Shown piece after piece: positions 45,771-55,471 of a stretch of 64,000 bases of DNA (positions within the stretch are counted from its first letter, which is position 1; each line of letters begins with the position of its first letter). The notes under the pieces were generated by a model. It was given only the letters and a program-made list of their open reading frames with translations, did not search any database and was not told the origin of the DNA. This DNA is from Komarekiella atlantica HA4396-MV6 (lineage in GTDB: Bacteria; Cyanobacteriota; Cyanobacteriia; Cyanobacteriales; Nostocaceae). The stretch is from NCBI GenBank assembly GCA_019359395.1, contig JAHHHK010000013.1:124001-188000 (forward strand), written 5' to 3'. The position numbers and the translations under genes are program-made.

Positions 45771-46844
45771 ATGAGCACAACTCCTATAGGTAGCTACAGG
45801 TTGTTCCAGAAACTACATCCGCTATCTCTGTTGGCACAACTAACCAGCCGACATGCTACAGGTTGTTTACGGGTATTTACCGAGACAGTTTCTTGGTCAA
45901 TCTATCTAGAGGACGGTAAACTTACTTATGCCTCCTATTCAGATAAACTGTTTGAGCGGCTTGATAGTCACTTGCGACGTTTGAGTCAGCAAATTCCCAC
46001 TCTCAACAGCGCTACTCGCGTGCAGATGCGGCTGAGGTTTGAAAATCAAAATGAAAACCAATTAATAGTAAATGCGGATTATCAAGCTATTTCTTGGTTA
46101 GTTAATCAGAATTACATTACCTCTGTGCAAGCAGGAAACCTGATAGACGAATTGGCAAAAGAAGTGCTAGAGTCATTTCTTTGCTTAAAAGAAGGAAGCT
46201 ATGAATTTAACCCTGAAGACTCGTTGAATGAACTACCAAAGTTCTGTCGCTTAGATTTGCGGCTACTAGTTGAACATTGTCAAAAGCAGCTACGAAATCG
46301 GCAAAATATCCAGTCATCAATTCCTGCTGCTGGAGGTTCTCCAATTTCATCTACAACACAACTGCCTCAAGTTCAGCCACCATTGCAAATAAAACTTGGG
46401 CAACAATTGTCTAAAAAAATTAATTTTGATCTTCCTGAGAATAAAAATAATCAAACTACTCAATCATCTATTGGCAAGACTCTCTATACAATTGCTTGCA
46501 TTGATGATAGCCAAACAGTTTTAAATTCTATCAAACATTTCTTGGATGAAAACACATTTTCGGTTGTGATGATCAATGATCCAGTGAAAGCTTTAATGCA
46601 AATTCTTCGGAGTAAACCAGACCTGATTTTGCTGGACGTTGAAATGCCAAGCTTAGATGGATATGAGCTATGTTCATTATTACGAAAACATTCAGCTTTT
46701 AAAAATACGCCAATTATTATGGTAACTGGCAGAACAGGATTTATCGACAGGGCAAAAGCCAAAATGGTCAGATCATCAGGCTATTTGACTAAACCTTTTA
46801 CACAATCAGATTTACTAAAAATGGTTTTTAAACACATTGGTTAA
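45771..46844 (+). CDS. PatA-type response regulator of the chemotaxis operon
   Basis: A 357-residue protein. The N-terminal half is the PatA/DUF4388-like output domain (SLLAQLTSRHATGCLRVF...WSIYLEDGKLTYASY, residues 12-60). The C-terminal receiver starts about residue 240 with IACIDDSQTVL and has its phosphoacceptor D289 (LILLDVEMPSLDG) and the conserved Lys in LTKPF. This matches PixG/HmpA-type proteins that begin pix and hmp loci in cyanobacteria. PatA-like proteins affect heterocyst pattern in Anabaena, but in this operon the likely role is motility output. The start ATG has a good AAGGAA. It leads the operon. Confidence 0.85.
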   Translation: MSTTPIGSYRLFQKLHPLSLLAQLTSRHATGCLRVFTETVSWSIYLEDGKLTYASYSDKLFERLDSHLRRLSQQIPTLNSATRVQMRLRFENQNENQLIVNADYQAISWLVNQNYITSVQAGNLIDELAKEVLESFLCLKEGSYEFNPEDSLNELPKFCRLDLRLLVEHCQKQLRNRQNIQSSIPAAGGSPISSTTQLPQVQPPLQIKLGQQLSKKINFDLPENKNNQTTQSSIGKTLYTIACIDDSQTVLNSIKHFLDENTFSVVMINDPVKALMQILRSKPDLILLDVEMPSLDGYELCSLLRKHSAFKNTPIIMVTGRTGFIDRAKAKMVRSSGYLTKPFTQSDLLKMVFKHIG

Positions 46845-46913
46845 TTTAGTAGTAATAGTAAATAAAAGTAATCAAATTTAATAGTTTTGAGTTAGTTTTT
46901 AGGAGATTTAGTA

Positions 46914-47291
46914 GTGAGCCTGATTTTACTTGGCACAATTCTAATTGTAGAAGATTCTCCCAGCGAATTGGAACTAATGAGCCATTATCTAAAAGAAAGT
47001 GGTTACAACGTAATTAAAGCTACTGGTGCAAAAGAAGCTTTAGAAAAAGCTGCGTCACAAAAACCCGATGTGATTGTTACCGATGTGGTTATGCCTGAAA
47101 TGAGTGGATTTGAATTGTGTCGCTCTTTGAGAAGAAACCCAATTACTGAAAAAGTGCCGATTGTGATTTGCAGTTCTAAAAATCAGGAGATTGACCGATT
47201 TTGGGCGATGAAACAAGGTGCTGATGCTTATATAACAAAACCTTACACCCGTGACCATCTCCTGCATACTATTAAATCAGTGGTAATTTGA
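46914..47291 (+). CDS. CheY-like response regulator
   Basis: A 125-residue stand-alone receiver, started with GTG after AGGAG (46901 region). It has the acidic pair (IVEDSPSELEL), phosphoacceptor D57 in DVVMPEMSG, Thr/Ser in IVICSSKN and Lys in ITKPYTRD, all intact. This is the PixH/HmpB position in cyanobacterial chemotaxis loci. It would receive phosphate from the CheA at 51059. Confidence 0.88.
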   Translation: MSLILLGTILIVEDSPSELELMSHYLKESGYNVIKATGAKEALEKAASQKPDVIVTDVVMPEMSGFELCRSLRRNPITEKVPIVICSSKNQEIDRFWAMKQGADAYITKPYTRDHLLHTIKSVVI

Positions 47292-47295
47292 ATCA

Positions 47296-47793
47296 ATGAC
47301 TAGTTCAAAAATTACACTTTCCTCGAAACAAACCTACAATAATTCGGGAGATGGCTATCTTAAGTTTCAGCTAAATCAACAGACGGCTGCTGTTTTATCA
47401 ATGAAATATACGCAAGAAGCGGTTATTGTGCCTGTTGAATCTGTAACTTCAATGCCAAATATGCCCGCCTGTATATTAGGATTAATGAATTGGCGAAGTC
47501 GGATAATTTGGGTAATTGATCTGCCAAGAATGCTCAATTTACAATCCCTAGACAATAGACTACGGCAGTACAATGCAATTGTTATCAGAGTGGAATCACT
47601 GCTGTTGGGTTTAGTTGTGCAAGAAATCAAAGGTACAACTAAGTTCTTGTCTGATGATGTTCATTCTCCTGTGGGACAAGTTGCATCTAGTTTAGTTCCT
47701 TATTTACGTGGCTGTGTTGTGCAACAGAAAGAAATATTATTGGTATTAGATGCACAGGCGATTGTGCAGTCTTCCATTCTCCGCAGTGATTAG
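47296..47793 (+). CDS. CheW-like adaptor
   Basis: A 165-residue CheW-fold protein that links receptor and CheA. Features: FQLNQQTAAVLSMKYTQEAV at the start, MPNMPACILGLMNWRSRIIWVIDLP (the core CheW motif region) and YLRGCVVQQKEILLVLDAQA at the end. It lies 4 bases after the CheY gene and 63 before the receptor. In pix/hmp loci this is the third gene. Confidence 0.85.
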   Translation: MTSSKITLSSKQTYNNSGDGYLKFQLNQQTAAVLSMKYTQEAVIVPVESVTSMPNMPACILGLMNWRSRIIWVIDLPRMLNLQSLDNRLRQYNAIVIRVESLLLGLVVQEIKGTTKFLSDDVHSPVGQVASSLVPYLRGCVVQQKEILLVLDAQAIVQSSILRSD

Positions 47794-47856
47794 GGTCTAC
47801 TACTAAAAAATAACGATTTTTAGTGTTCTTATTCACATACTTAGGGGAAATCCTTT

Positions 47857-50679
47857 ATGTTTAATAAAACTGACACGGCTAAGAGTGGTGATGCTAAAAA
47901 TCAGGCATCAATGATTTCATCTCAAAAAATTACTCATGGTAGAGTGCAACTAACGAATAAACCAACTACGGAAATTTCTCATAATTCTCCACGCAACCAA
48001 GCAGATGTCTATTTCAAAAGACTCAGCTTGGATACGAAAACGACAATTTTGGCGATCGCAATCGGTATACTACCAGTATTGGGCATAGGCGCGATCGCCT
48101 ACAGTTTTGTCAACAAATCGATTAATAAGCAAATTACTCAATCTCAAGAAGCAGAAGCCACTGGCTTAAGCGATAAAGTCAACCGTTTCATGTTGGAACG
48201 TTATGGAGATATTCAAGTACTCTCGAATTCGCCATTTTTGACAAATCCTCAAGCTAGCGTCAGCACAACTACTCAAGAAAAGCAAGCAGTTCTCGATGGG
48301 ATTGTCGAAGCGTACAAAGCTTATGACAGTGTTGCCTTTTTTGATCTTCAAGGTAACTCGATTGTCCAATCCACAGGCGAACCTTTGGATAATCACAAAG
48401 ACCGTAACTATTTTCAAGATGCTCTGCAAAAAGACGCTCCTGTCATCAGTAAAGCTGAAGCTTCAAAAAGTACAGGCGTCATCAGCATTTACATAGCTGC
48501 ACCTGTTAAAGATAAAGTTACAGGTCAAAGCATTGGCGTGGTAAGAGCGCGTATGCCCTTAAAATCTTTAAACGAGGTAATTGAAAACTATGCAACCAAA
48601 CATCAATACTCTCTAGTTGATGCTTCGGGAAAAGTTTTTGTAAGTTCACAAAAGCAATTCTTGGGTAAAGAAGCCAAGGCTGAGTATCCTAGCTTAGCTA
48701 AGCTGTTAGCAGATAAAAAGGTTGATAGTTTCACAGCAGTTCCTAAAACTTATAACAAGCAAGAACTAGTAAGCTATGTGCCATTTAGAAAGCTTAATGG
48801 CTTACCAGATTTAAATTGGCAAGTGCTTTTATCTACAGACACAACAATTGCATTTGAGCCTCAAAGACAATTATTGTGGATTATTGCGATCGGGACAGCA
48901 TTAACAGCCTTGATTGTAGGAGCGATCGCATCTTGGTTAGCCAAGCGTACCACACAGCCAATTCTAAATGCGACTGCGGCATTGACAGAGCTAGGTAAAG
49001 GTAAATTCAATACCCGTCTGGTGATAGAAAGAGAAGACGAATTAGGAGTATTGAATGCAAAAATTAACCAGATGGCCGAGCAATTGCAGGTTTTGGTCAA
49101 AGAACAAGAACTAGATATTGAAGGGGCCAAATTACTTGCAGATATTACCTTACGAATTCGGAGAATTCTTAGAACCGAAGACATTTATCAAGCAGCAGTC
49201 AAAGAAGTGCAGCAAGCGCTGAATACAGACCGGGTAATTATCTATAACTTGAATCCAGATACTTGGGATGGCATAGTTGTTGCAGAATCGGTAACTGGTA
49301 ATTGGCCAAAAATGCTCGGAGTGCAAATCGACGACCCCTATTTTCCAGAACGCTACTTAGAGCATCAAGATAGTCGAGTGCAGGCTATTACTAACATTCA
49401 TCAAGACCAAAGCTTGAAAAATGCCGATAGTTACATCCAACTATTGGATAAATTTGCCGTCAAAGGTATTTTGAGCATACCGATTTTTGCTCAAGAGCAA
49501 CTCCTAGGCTTACTAATTGCTCATCATTGCGAAACTCCTAGGATTTGGCAACAGCCGGAAATTGACTTGTTTCAACAGATAGCAACTCAAGTCGGTTATG
49601 CCTTAGAACAAGCCAAACTACTTGAAAAGATAGAAAAAGCAAAGACAACAGCAGAACAAGGCTCAGACCAAGAACGCCAACAAAAAGAAGCACTGCAACA
49701 GCAACTTTTAGAACTGCTCAACGATGTAGAAGGTGCAGCTAGGGGCGACCTAACAGTGCGTGCAGACGTAACCGCTGGAGAAATAGGTACTGTTGCCGAC
49801 TTTTTCAACTCCATTGTAGAAAGTCTGCGAGATATTGTAACCCAAGTTAAACAAGCTGCTACCCAGGTGAATGGTGCAGTTGGTTCTAACGAAGTAGCCA
49901 TCCGCCAACTAGCAGAGGAAGCGCTCACACAAGCTGCCGAAATCAACCACACACTGGATGCTGTTGACCAAATGACGCAGTCCATGCAAGTCGTAGCCGA
50001 AAACGCTCAGCAAGCTGCTACCATTGCTAACCATGCAACTCAAACTGCCACCAAGAGTGGACATGCAATGGATTTGACAGTACAAAATATCCTGTCTCTG
50101 CGGGAAACCGTTGGTGAAACTGCTAAAAAAGTCAAACGGCTGGGAGAATCTTCTCAACAAATTTCCCGCGTGGTGTCTTTGATTAACCAAATCGCCATCC
50201 AAACTAACTTGCTCGCCATCAACGCAGGTATTGAAGCAGCGCGTGCGGGTGAAGAAGGTCAAGGTTTTGCCGTAGTTGCGGAAGAAGTTGGTGAACTAGC
50301 AGTCAGAAGTGCAGCCGCAACCCAAGAAATTGAACAAATTGTTGGTAATATCCAACGAGAAACCAGTGAAGTGGTGCAAGCAATGGAGCTAGGTACTACT
50401 CAAGTGGTGGAAGGCACACGGATTGTAGAGGAGGCTAAGCAAAGTCTAGGTCAGATTTTGGATGTATCACGTCAAATAGACTCTTTAGTACAATCCATTT
50501 CTACTGCGACAACATCCCAGGTACAAACATCCCAAACTGTCAGACAATTAATGAAAGACCTCTCTGCTGTATCACAACGCACCAGCGATTCTTCGCGCCA
50601 GGTTTCGGAATCTCTGCAACAAACTGTCGAGATTTCTCAAGAGTTGCAGGAGACAGTTGGTACATTTAAAGTCAGTTAA
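47857..50679 (+). CDS. Methyl-accepting chemotaxis protein with cache, HAMP and GAF domains
   Basis: A 940-residue receptor. Order: a short Ser/Asn-rich N-terminus, TM1 at about 66-86, a periplasmic cache-like domain (about 90-335), TM2 at about 345-365, HAMP (about 365-420), a GAF domain (about 430-590), a second HAMP-like stretch (about 625-680) and the signalling helix bundle with hairpin [20 protein letters not shown]. The GAF is of the phytochrome/cyanobacteriochrome type ([27 protein letters not shown]), but the CH that binds bilin is D524-S-Y526 here. It corresponds in place to HmpD/PixJ. It sits 64 bases after cheW and 379 before cheA. Confidence 0.87.
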   Translation: MFNKTDTAKSGDAKNQASMISSQKITHGRVQLTNKPTTEISHNSPRNQADVYFKRLSLDTKTTILAIAIGILPVLGIGAIAYSFVNKSINKQITQSQEAEATGLSDKVNRFMLERYGDIQVLSNSPFLTNPQASVSTTTQEKQAVLDGIVEAYKAYDSVAFFDLQGNSIVQSTGEPLDNHKDRNYFQDALQKDAPVISKAEASKSTGVISIYIAAPVKDKVTGQSIGVVRARMPLKSLNEVIENYATKHQYSLVDASGKVFVSSQKQFLGKEAKAEYPSLAKLLADKKVDSFTAVPKTYNKQELVSYVPFRKLNGLPDLNWQVLLSTDTTIAFEPQRQLLWIIAIGTALTALIVGAIASWLAKRTTQPILNATAALTELGKGKFNTRLVIEREDELGVLNAKINQMAEQLQVLVKEQELDIEGAKLLADITLRIRRILRTEDIYQAAVKEVQQALNTDRVIIYNLNPDTWDGIVVAESVTGNWPKMLGVQIDDPYFPERYLEHQDSRVQAITNIHQDQSLKNADSYIQLLDKFAVKGILSIPIFAQEQLLGLLIAHHCETPRIWQQPEIDLFQQIATQVGYALEQAKLLEKIEKAKTTAEQGSDQERQQKEALQQQLLELLNDVEGAARGDLTVRADVTAGEIGTVADFFNSIVESLRDIVTQVKQAATQVNGAVGSNEVAIRQLAEEALTQAAEINHTLDAVDQMTQSMQVVAENAQQAATIANHATQTATKSGHAMDLTVQNILSLRETVGETAKKVKRLGESSQQISRVVSLINQIAIQTNLLAINAGIEAARAGEEGQGFAVVAEEVGELAVRSAAATQEIEQIVGNIQRETSEVVQAMELGTTQVVEGTRIVEEAKQSLGQILDVSRQIDSLVQSISTATTSQVQTSQTVRQLMKDLSAVSQRTSDSSRQVSESLQQTVEISQELQETVGTFKVS

Positions 50680-50730
50680 GTAATCGTCAGAAGTCAAGAA
50701 TCCAAAGTCAAGAGTCCAAATATTTGTAAC

Positions 50731-51030
50731 CCTTGACCTTTGAACGCCAGTCGCCTCAAGTCGGGAAACCCTTTCGGCAATCGCTCATGGGGGAAACCAC
50801 GCCAGTTCCTACAACGGGGGGAACCCCCTCAATGGACTGGCTCCCCAAGACCGCGTTGCCTCACCACGGCGCTGGCTCCCCTTGACCCTTGAACGCCAGT
50901 TGCCTCAAGTCGGGAAACCCTTTTGGCAATCGCTCATGGGGAAACCACACCAGTTTCTACAACGGGGGGAACCCCCCCCCCAATGGACTGGCTCCCCAAG
51001 ACCGCGTTGCCTCACCACGGCGCTGGCTCC
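50731..51030. repeat. 149-bp tandem duplication between the MCP and CheA genes
   Basis: Two copies, 50731-50879 and 50880-51030, follow directly upon one another. Each begins CCTTGAC(C/CC)TTTGAACGCC-type sequence, then GCCTCAAGTCGGGAAACCC, TGGACTGGCTCCCC and CTCACCACGGCGCTGGCTCC. Differences include a few substitutions and a longer C-tract in copy 2 (CCCCCCCCCC at 50975-50985). A third start CCTTGACCCTTGAC follows at 51031. High G+C hairpins make this unlike the neighbouring genes. Confidence 0.85.
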
Positions 51031-51058
51031 CCTTGACCCTTGACTATTAACAAAAACC

Positions 51059-54000
51059 ATGTCACAGGACAAAGAATTAGAAATCCAGATGCAATTTCTG
51101 GAAGAAGCAACTGATTACTTGAATACGCTAGAAGGAGTATTACTGGAAATCGACACCAGTAACCGCATCGATTTGGATAAAATCAATGCTGCACTCCGAG
51201 CCGCTCACTCCATTAAGGGTGGCGCGGCTATGATGGGATTTCGGGCATTGAGTGATTTAGCTCATCGTTTAGAAGATTCTTTTAAAGTTTTAAAAACCCG
51301 AAAAAACTCCCTAGAAATTGACACCCAGTTGCAAAGTTTATTGTTATCTGGAGTTGACTGGCTACGTCAAATAGTGGAATTGCTCTCAGAAAGGAATACT
51401 GTTGAAGAACAGTGGTTGGCAACCTTTTGTTACCCGATTTTTGATGAGCTGCACGATCGCCTGGGCGACCCCACTCCTGAAGACGCCACAACCATGCTCT
51501 CACCAGAAGATGGGCAAGATATCATCCCCTTGCTATTTGAAACAGAAGTCGAAGGCTGTTTACAGCGTTTAGAATCTATATTGGCCGATAGCGAACAGCC
51601 TGGTTTGCACGAAGAAGTTGTGATCATGGCAGCTGAATTAGGCGGTTTGGGGGAAATGCTCCAGTTACCCGCTTTTACCCAGTTGTGTGAGTCAGTAACG
51701 CAGCATTTAGAAGCTGTAACCTCCGATCGCATTCCCGAAATTGCCCAATTAGCATTAGAAGCATGGCGGCGATCGCAAGCTCTAGTACTGACAAATCAAC
51801 TAGATAATCTACCTACAGAAATTGAATTCGGTGGAGTGGCGAATACATATACTCAATCTGAATCATTCTCAACAGCTGAGACAATAGCGCAGTTCCTCGC
51901 TACAGATGTGACTGACACCAATCTCCACGAAATAGAAATAGTATCAACTGATAATTTACAACCAGAGCAAACTGAAGAGAACTGGCTAGTAAATGAACCA
52001 ATTGCTGCCAATTTTACTTTTTTGGATACAGATATTGCTAATGACGTCGCTGCTGTCAACATCCCACCAAGCACAATAGTTACTGGAGAAATTGCTACAG
52101 ATTCGGAATTTGTTGAACGCAAAAATGAGCCAGTTGGTGTTGGCAAAGAGCGTGACCTTCAAGAAAATAACGTCAGAGTTCCCAGCAAACAACTTGAGCA
52201 AATTAACGATTTATTTGGGGAACTGATTGTCCAACGCAATGGATTAAACTCGCATTTAGAAAGATTACGCAAGCTTGTGCGTCACTTGAATCAACGAGTA
52301 CAAGTTCTCGAACGAGAAAATCAAGAACTTCGTACAGCATACGACAAAATGGCTACTCAAACCGTGATACCAGCTGGTGTGTCATCTAATATAGAACATA
52401 ACTTAGTATCTGAAGATAGCTATCAAACCCAAGGCATAAAAAGAGGATTTGATACCTTAGAAATGGATCGCTACAACGACTTAAACCTGTTATCACAGGA
52501 AGTCATGGAAACCATTGTTCAGGTACAAGAAGTCACAACTGATATTCAACTTAGCGTTGACGATACAGATCAGATTGCTCGCAAACTAAATAAAACATCG
52601 AAACAGTTACAGACAAAACTCAATCACATTCGGATGCGTCCCCTGTCCGATTTAGTCGAGCGTTTTCCTAGAGCTTTGCGCGATTTAAATGTGGAGTATG
52701 GGAAAAACGTACAGCTAAAACTTGAAGGTGGTAATACCCTAATTGAACGCAGCATTTTGGAGGCTTTGAATGAGCCTTTAATGCACTTGTTAAGAAATGC
52801 CTTTGATCATGGTATCGAAGAACCTGCGACACGCCGCACCTTGGGTAAACCAGAACAAGGATTGATTGAAATTAAAGCTACTCACCACAGTAATCGCACC
52901 CTGATTACTATGCGTGATGATGGTCGGGGCATTTCTTTAGAGAAAATTCGCGATCGCGCCCTTACAATGGGATTAGATGCTTCTCTACTCGCTAGTGCTA
53001 GTGATGAAGAACTGTTATCACTAATTTTTGAACCAGGTTTTAGCACCTCCGACCAAGTTACAGCATTATCTGGTCGCGGTGTCGGGATGGATATAGTTCG
53101 CAACAACCTCAAACTGATTCGTGGAGATGTCAAAGTTGATACAGAGTGGGGTGTCGGCACGACCTTTACTCTATCAGTACCGTTTACACTTTCCGTAGCA
53201 CGAGTTTTGTTGGTAGAAATCAACAGGATACTCTTAGCATTTCCCACAGATGTCATTTCAGAAATATTCTTATTCCAAAACGACCGAGTTTTCCCAATGG
53301 CGGGTAGTGAAGTTTTGAATTGGCAAGGAACCATGTTGCCACTAATTCGCCTTGGTCGTTACTTAGAATTTAATTGCCCACGTTACGATAGCCCAGAACT
53401 GGAAACTCCGCCAGCGATTAACGCTAGCAGCGTCTTAGTAGTCAAAAGCAACAATCAGCCAGTAGCCATACAAGTAGACCGTTGCTGGGGTGAGCAGGAA
53501 GTTGCCATCCGCCAAGTCGAAGGAAATATACCTTTACCTGAAGGCTTTAGCAACTGTACGATTCTCGGTGATGGTCGAGTAGTAGCCCTAGTTAATACCA
53601 ACGAATTGCTCTACTGGATTGCCACTAATCAGCGGACTCCCAGAAGCAATCAGTTACCGTCAGCCAGATTAAAAACAGCATTCCTCATGTTTGAGGATGA
53701 AAAAGTACCAGCAACCCCTGCTAACCAAAAAGGCACGATTTTGATCGTAGATGACTCGATTAACGTTCGGCGCTTCTTAGCCCTGACTCTGGAAAAAGGG
53801 GGGTATCAAGTAGAACAAGCTAAAGACGGTCAAGATGCTTTAGAAAAACTTCAGAGTGGTTTACAAGTCCAGGCAGTAATTTGTGATATTGAAATGCCTC
53901 GCCTTGATGGTTATGGCTTCTTAGATCGTGTAAATACAGACGTTGATATGAAAAATATTCCCGTTGCCATGCTGACCTCTCGTAGTAGTAATAAACATCG

Positions 54001-54121
54001 GCAACTAGCAATGCAACTCGGTGCGCGAGCCTACTTCTCCAAACCTTACAACGAACAAGAATTACTCCGAACAATCGATGAAATAATTTGTACTGTAACT
54101 GGAAGCGCAACATCTAATTGA
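51059..54121 (+). CDS. CheA-type histidine kinase with C-terminal receiver
   Basis: A 1020-residue hybrid CheA. Order: HPt domain with phospho-His in AAHSIKGGAAMMG (H50); a second helical region; an acidic linker (about 260-390); the dimerisation helices; the HATPase domain with LLRNAFDHGIEEP (N box) and DDGRGISLEK (G1 box); a CheW-like regulatory domain; and a receiver (about 895-1015) with TILIVDDSINVRR and phosphoacceptor D943 in CDIEMPRLDG. This is the PixL/HmpE type. It closes the operon, and would phosphorylate its own receiver and the CheY. The 5' gap holds the tandem duplication. Confidence 0.9.
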   Translation: MSQDKELEIQMQFLEEATDYLNTLEGVLLEIDTSNRIDLDKINAALRAAHSIKGGAAMMGFRALSDLAHRLEDSFKVLKTRKNSLEIDTQLQSLLLSGVDWLRQIVELLSERNTVEEQWLATFCYPIFDELHDRLGDPTPEDATTMLSPEDGQDIIPLLFETEVEGCLQRLESILADSEQPGLHEEVVIMAAELGGLGEMLQLPAFTQLCESVTQHLEAVTSDRIPEIAQLALEAWRRSQALVLTNQLDNLPTEIEFGGVANTYTQSESFSTAETIAQFLATDVTDTNLHEIEIVSTDNLQPEQTEENWLVNEPIAANFTFLDTDIANDVAAVNIPPSTIVTGEIATDSEFVERKNEPVGVGKERDLQENNVRVPSKQLEQINDLFGELIVQRNGLNSHLERLRKLVRHLNQRVQVLERENQELRTAYDKMATQTVIPAGVSSNIEHNLVSEDSYQTQGIKRGFDTLEMDRYNDLNLLSQEVMETIVQVQEVTTDIQLSVDDTDQIARKLNKTSKQLQTKLNHIRMRPLSDLVERFPRALRDLNVEYGKNVQLKLEGGNTLIERSILEALNEPLMHLLRNAFDHGIEEPATRRTLGKPEQGLIEIKATHHSNRTLITMRDDGRGISLEKIRDRALTMGLDASLLASASDEELLSLIFEPGFSTSDQVTALSGRGVGMDIVRNNLKLIRGDVKVDTEWGVGTTFTLSVPFTLSVARVLLVEINRILLAFPTDVISEIFLFQNDRVFPMAGSEVLNWQGTMLPLIRLGRYLEFNCPRYDSPELETPPAINASSVLVVKSNNQPVAIQVDRCWGEQEVAIRQVEGNIPLPEGFSNCTILGDGRVVALVNTNELLYWIATNQRTPRSNQLPSARLKTAFLMFEDEKVPATPANQKGTILIVDDSINVRRFLALTLEKGGYQVEQAKDGQDALEKLQSGLQVQAVICDIEMPRLDGYGFLDRVNTDVDMKNIPVAMLTSRSSNKHRQLAMQLGARAYFSKPYNEQELLRTIDEIICTVTGSATSN

Positions 54122-54195
54122 GTTCAACCAGAAGGCGGCTTTGCATAAGGTAGCAAGTCGCATTTTCTCGACCCAGGCGACTGCATTTCCTAAAT
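54122..54195. other. Spacer after the chemotaxis operon
   Basis: Only 74 bases lie between the CheA stop and the next mobile repeat. No clear terminator hairpin is seen. Confidence 0.3.
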
Positions 54196-54524
54196 AGGAC
54201 TTACGTAAAATACCTCTCTAAATCTCATTCCTCTCGAAGTTCTGATGCCTGTCTTGAAAAGTTTCCTACGGCGGGAAACCCCGAAGTTCTGATCGCCGGA
54301 CGCCGGCGCTCAGACTTCTCTCCGCCTACAGAACTTTTCGCTGCGGCGGGCTGCGCCAACGGATAGCGCAGCGTAAAGCCTGCGGCATGGCTACGCTTAG
54401 AGCGAGTCTTCGCCCAAGGGGCGACGCTAAGAGCGAACGAGCGTCGGAAGCCTCCGCTCAGACTTCTCTCCGTGTCCTCCGTGCCTCTGTGGTTCGATTC
54501 TTCCGTAACTTGCGCGTAAGTCCT
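54196..54524. mobile_element. MITE-like element, AGGACTTACGCA family, copy 2
   Basis: The left end AGGACTTACGTA (54196-54207) and the right end CGCGTAAGTCCT (54513-54524) form near-perfect inverted repeats. Read on the minus strand it shares with copy 1 at 8773-8913 the landmarks GTTACGGAA, AATCGAACCACAGAGGC, TTTTCAAGACAGG and GAGATTTAGAGAGGTATTTT. It is 329 bases because a GC-rich palindromic block (about 54270-54440) has been added. No transposase. Confidence 0.75.
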
Positions 54525-54598
54525 ACTAAAAAGAAGAGTATCCAAAAGGCTTGTCACCATACATAGCCTCAGATAGATTCTGCTTTGGAGGATTGACA

Positions 54599-54647
54599 CT
54601 TGGTAAAATCATACCAAGCTCAGAAATACATACCAATTCAATTGGTA
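54599..54647. promoter_or_regulatory. Paired TTGGTA/TACCAA operator-like inverted repeats
   Basis: CTTGGTA-6 bases-TACCAAG (54599-54618) is followed by TACCAATT-C-AATTGGTA (54631-54647). Each carries two TTGGTA/TACCAA half-sites, the second in the opposite sense. A TTGACA promoter-like hexamer lies at 54593-54598 just upstream. The second palindrome ends 6 bases before the RHH-TOBE start codon, occupying the position of a ribosome-binding site. An autoregulatory operator is likely. Confidence 0.6.
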
Positions 54648-54652
54648 AAAAT

Positions 54653-55090
54653 ATGCCAAGAAAAGAACAAGGATGGGTTACATTTCAAACATCAGAAGAA
54701 GAGCGGAAAATTCTAGAAGAATTCTGCCAGCAGTCTCAGCGTACAAAAACTGAGATCCTCCGAGAACTAGTACGCGGTCTTAATGATCACTCTTCAGCCC
54801 CAGCACCAATACCAACCAAACAGAAGATCAAGGAGGATGTTGAGGCTCCTGATATAAAAATTAATAGTCAAAAGAAGCTATTAAAAGTTAGCTCCCGCAA
54901 TGTGCTTAAGGGAGTTGTTAAACGAGTGATTACAGGAGCGGTTAATACTGAGGTAACACTAGAGATTGTTCACAAAGTTGAGTTAACCTCGATGATCACT
55001 AGAGTGTCAGCAGAAGAATTAGAACTGTCTGAAGGAACAGAAGCCTATGCAGTCATCAAGTCTAACGATATAGTCATTGCTAGAGAATAG
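54653..55090 (+). CDS. RHH and TOBE-domain protein, possible molybdate/tungstate-linked regulator
   Basis: A 145-residue protein starting at the ATG 54653 (a frame extends upstream but overlaps the repeat region). The N-terminus (TFQTSEEERKILEEFCQQS, then TEILRELVRGL) has the pattern of a ribbon-helix-helix DNA-binding domain, residues about 8-45. A linker follows. Residues about 80-145 form a TOBE/Mop domain: RNVLKGVVKRVITGAVNTEV, EIVHKVELTSMITRVS and AYAVIKSNDIVIAR. TOBE domains bind molybdate or tungstate. The combination suggests a metal-oxyanion-sensing repressor. The paired palindromes directly upstream are probably its own operator. Confidence 0.75.
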   Translation: MPRKEQGWVTFQTSEEERKILEEFCQQSQRTKTEILRELVRGLNDHSSAPAPIPTKQKIKEDVEAPDIKINSQKKLLKVSSRNVLKGVVKRVITGAVNTEVTLEIVHKVELTSMITRVSAEELELSEGTEAYAVIKSNDIVIARE

Positions 55091-55156
55091 CAGGTATTTT
55101 ATTGATACCAATTTTGAGTTTAATTATTGCTGAAAATTTTGAGTTACAGCAGGTTA

Positions 55157-55399
55157 GTAGGGTAGGCATTGCAATGCATTGGTGTCAACTTCAGCTAAAA
55201 ATAGCTTTACTGTTGGCCTCCTCACCCACCAGAGAATGAATTCTCTGGCGGATGAGCGAAAGTCTACTTTAGTAGACTCAGGATTTTGGGCAATTTTATA
55301 GTCATAAAGATGACTTTTGCTATGAGCAAGGAACTTCAATTAAAGGCGGGATATGGATTTCACGTTAAGTTCCACGTATAATTGCAATGCCCACCCTAC
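55157..55399. mobile_element. MITE-like element with GTAGGGTAGGCATTGCAAT ends
   Basis: The ends GTAGGGTAGGCATTGCAAT (55157-55175) and its inverted copy ATTGCAATGCCCACCCTAC (55381-55399) match at 18 of 19 bases. The 243-base interior includes the palindrome CCAGAGAATGAATTCTCTGG (55229-55248) and AGTCTACTTTAGTAGACT (about 55261). No protein is encoded. Confidence 0.7.
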
Positions 55400-55471
55400 A
55401 TATTTGCTGTAGTCTACTCAATTGAAAACTACTGCAATTCCCTGGAAATAAAATACTTCTGAGAACTTCTA

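Noticed and set aside
54225-54599. Reading frame of 124 codons on the minus strand after the chemotaxis operon
   Set aside because: It runs through the AGGACTTACGCA-type element, and its amino-acid text is translated palindromic repeat DNA (for example Arg/Ser/Ala-rich runs).
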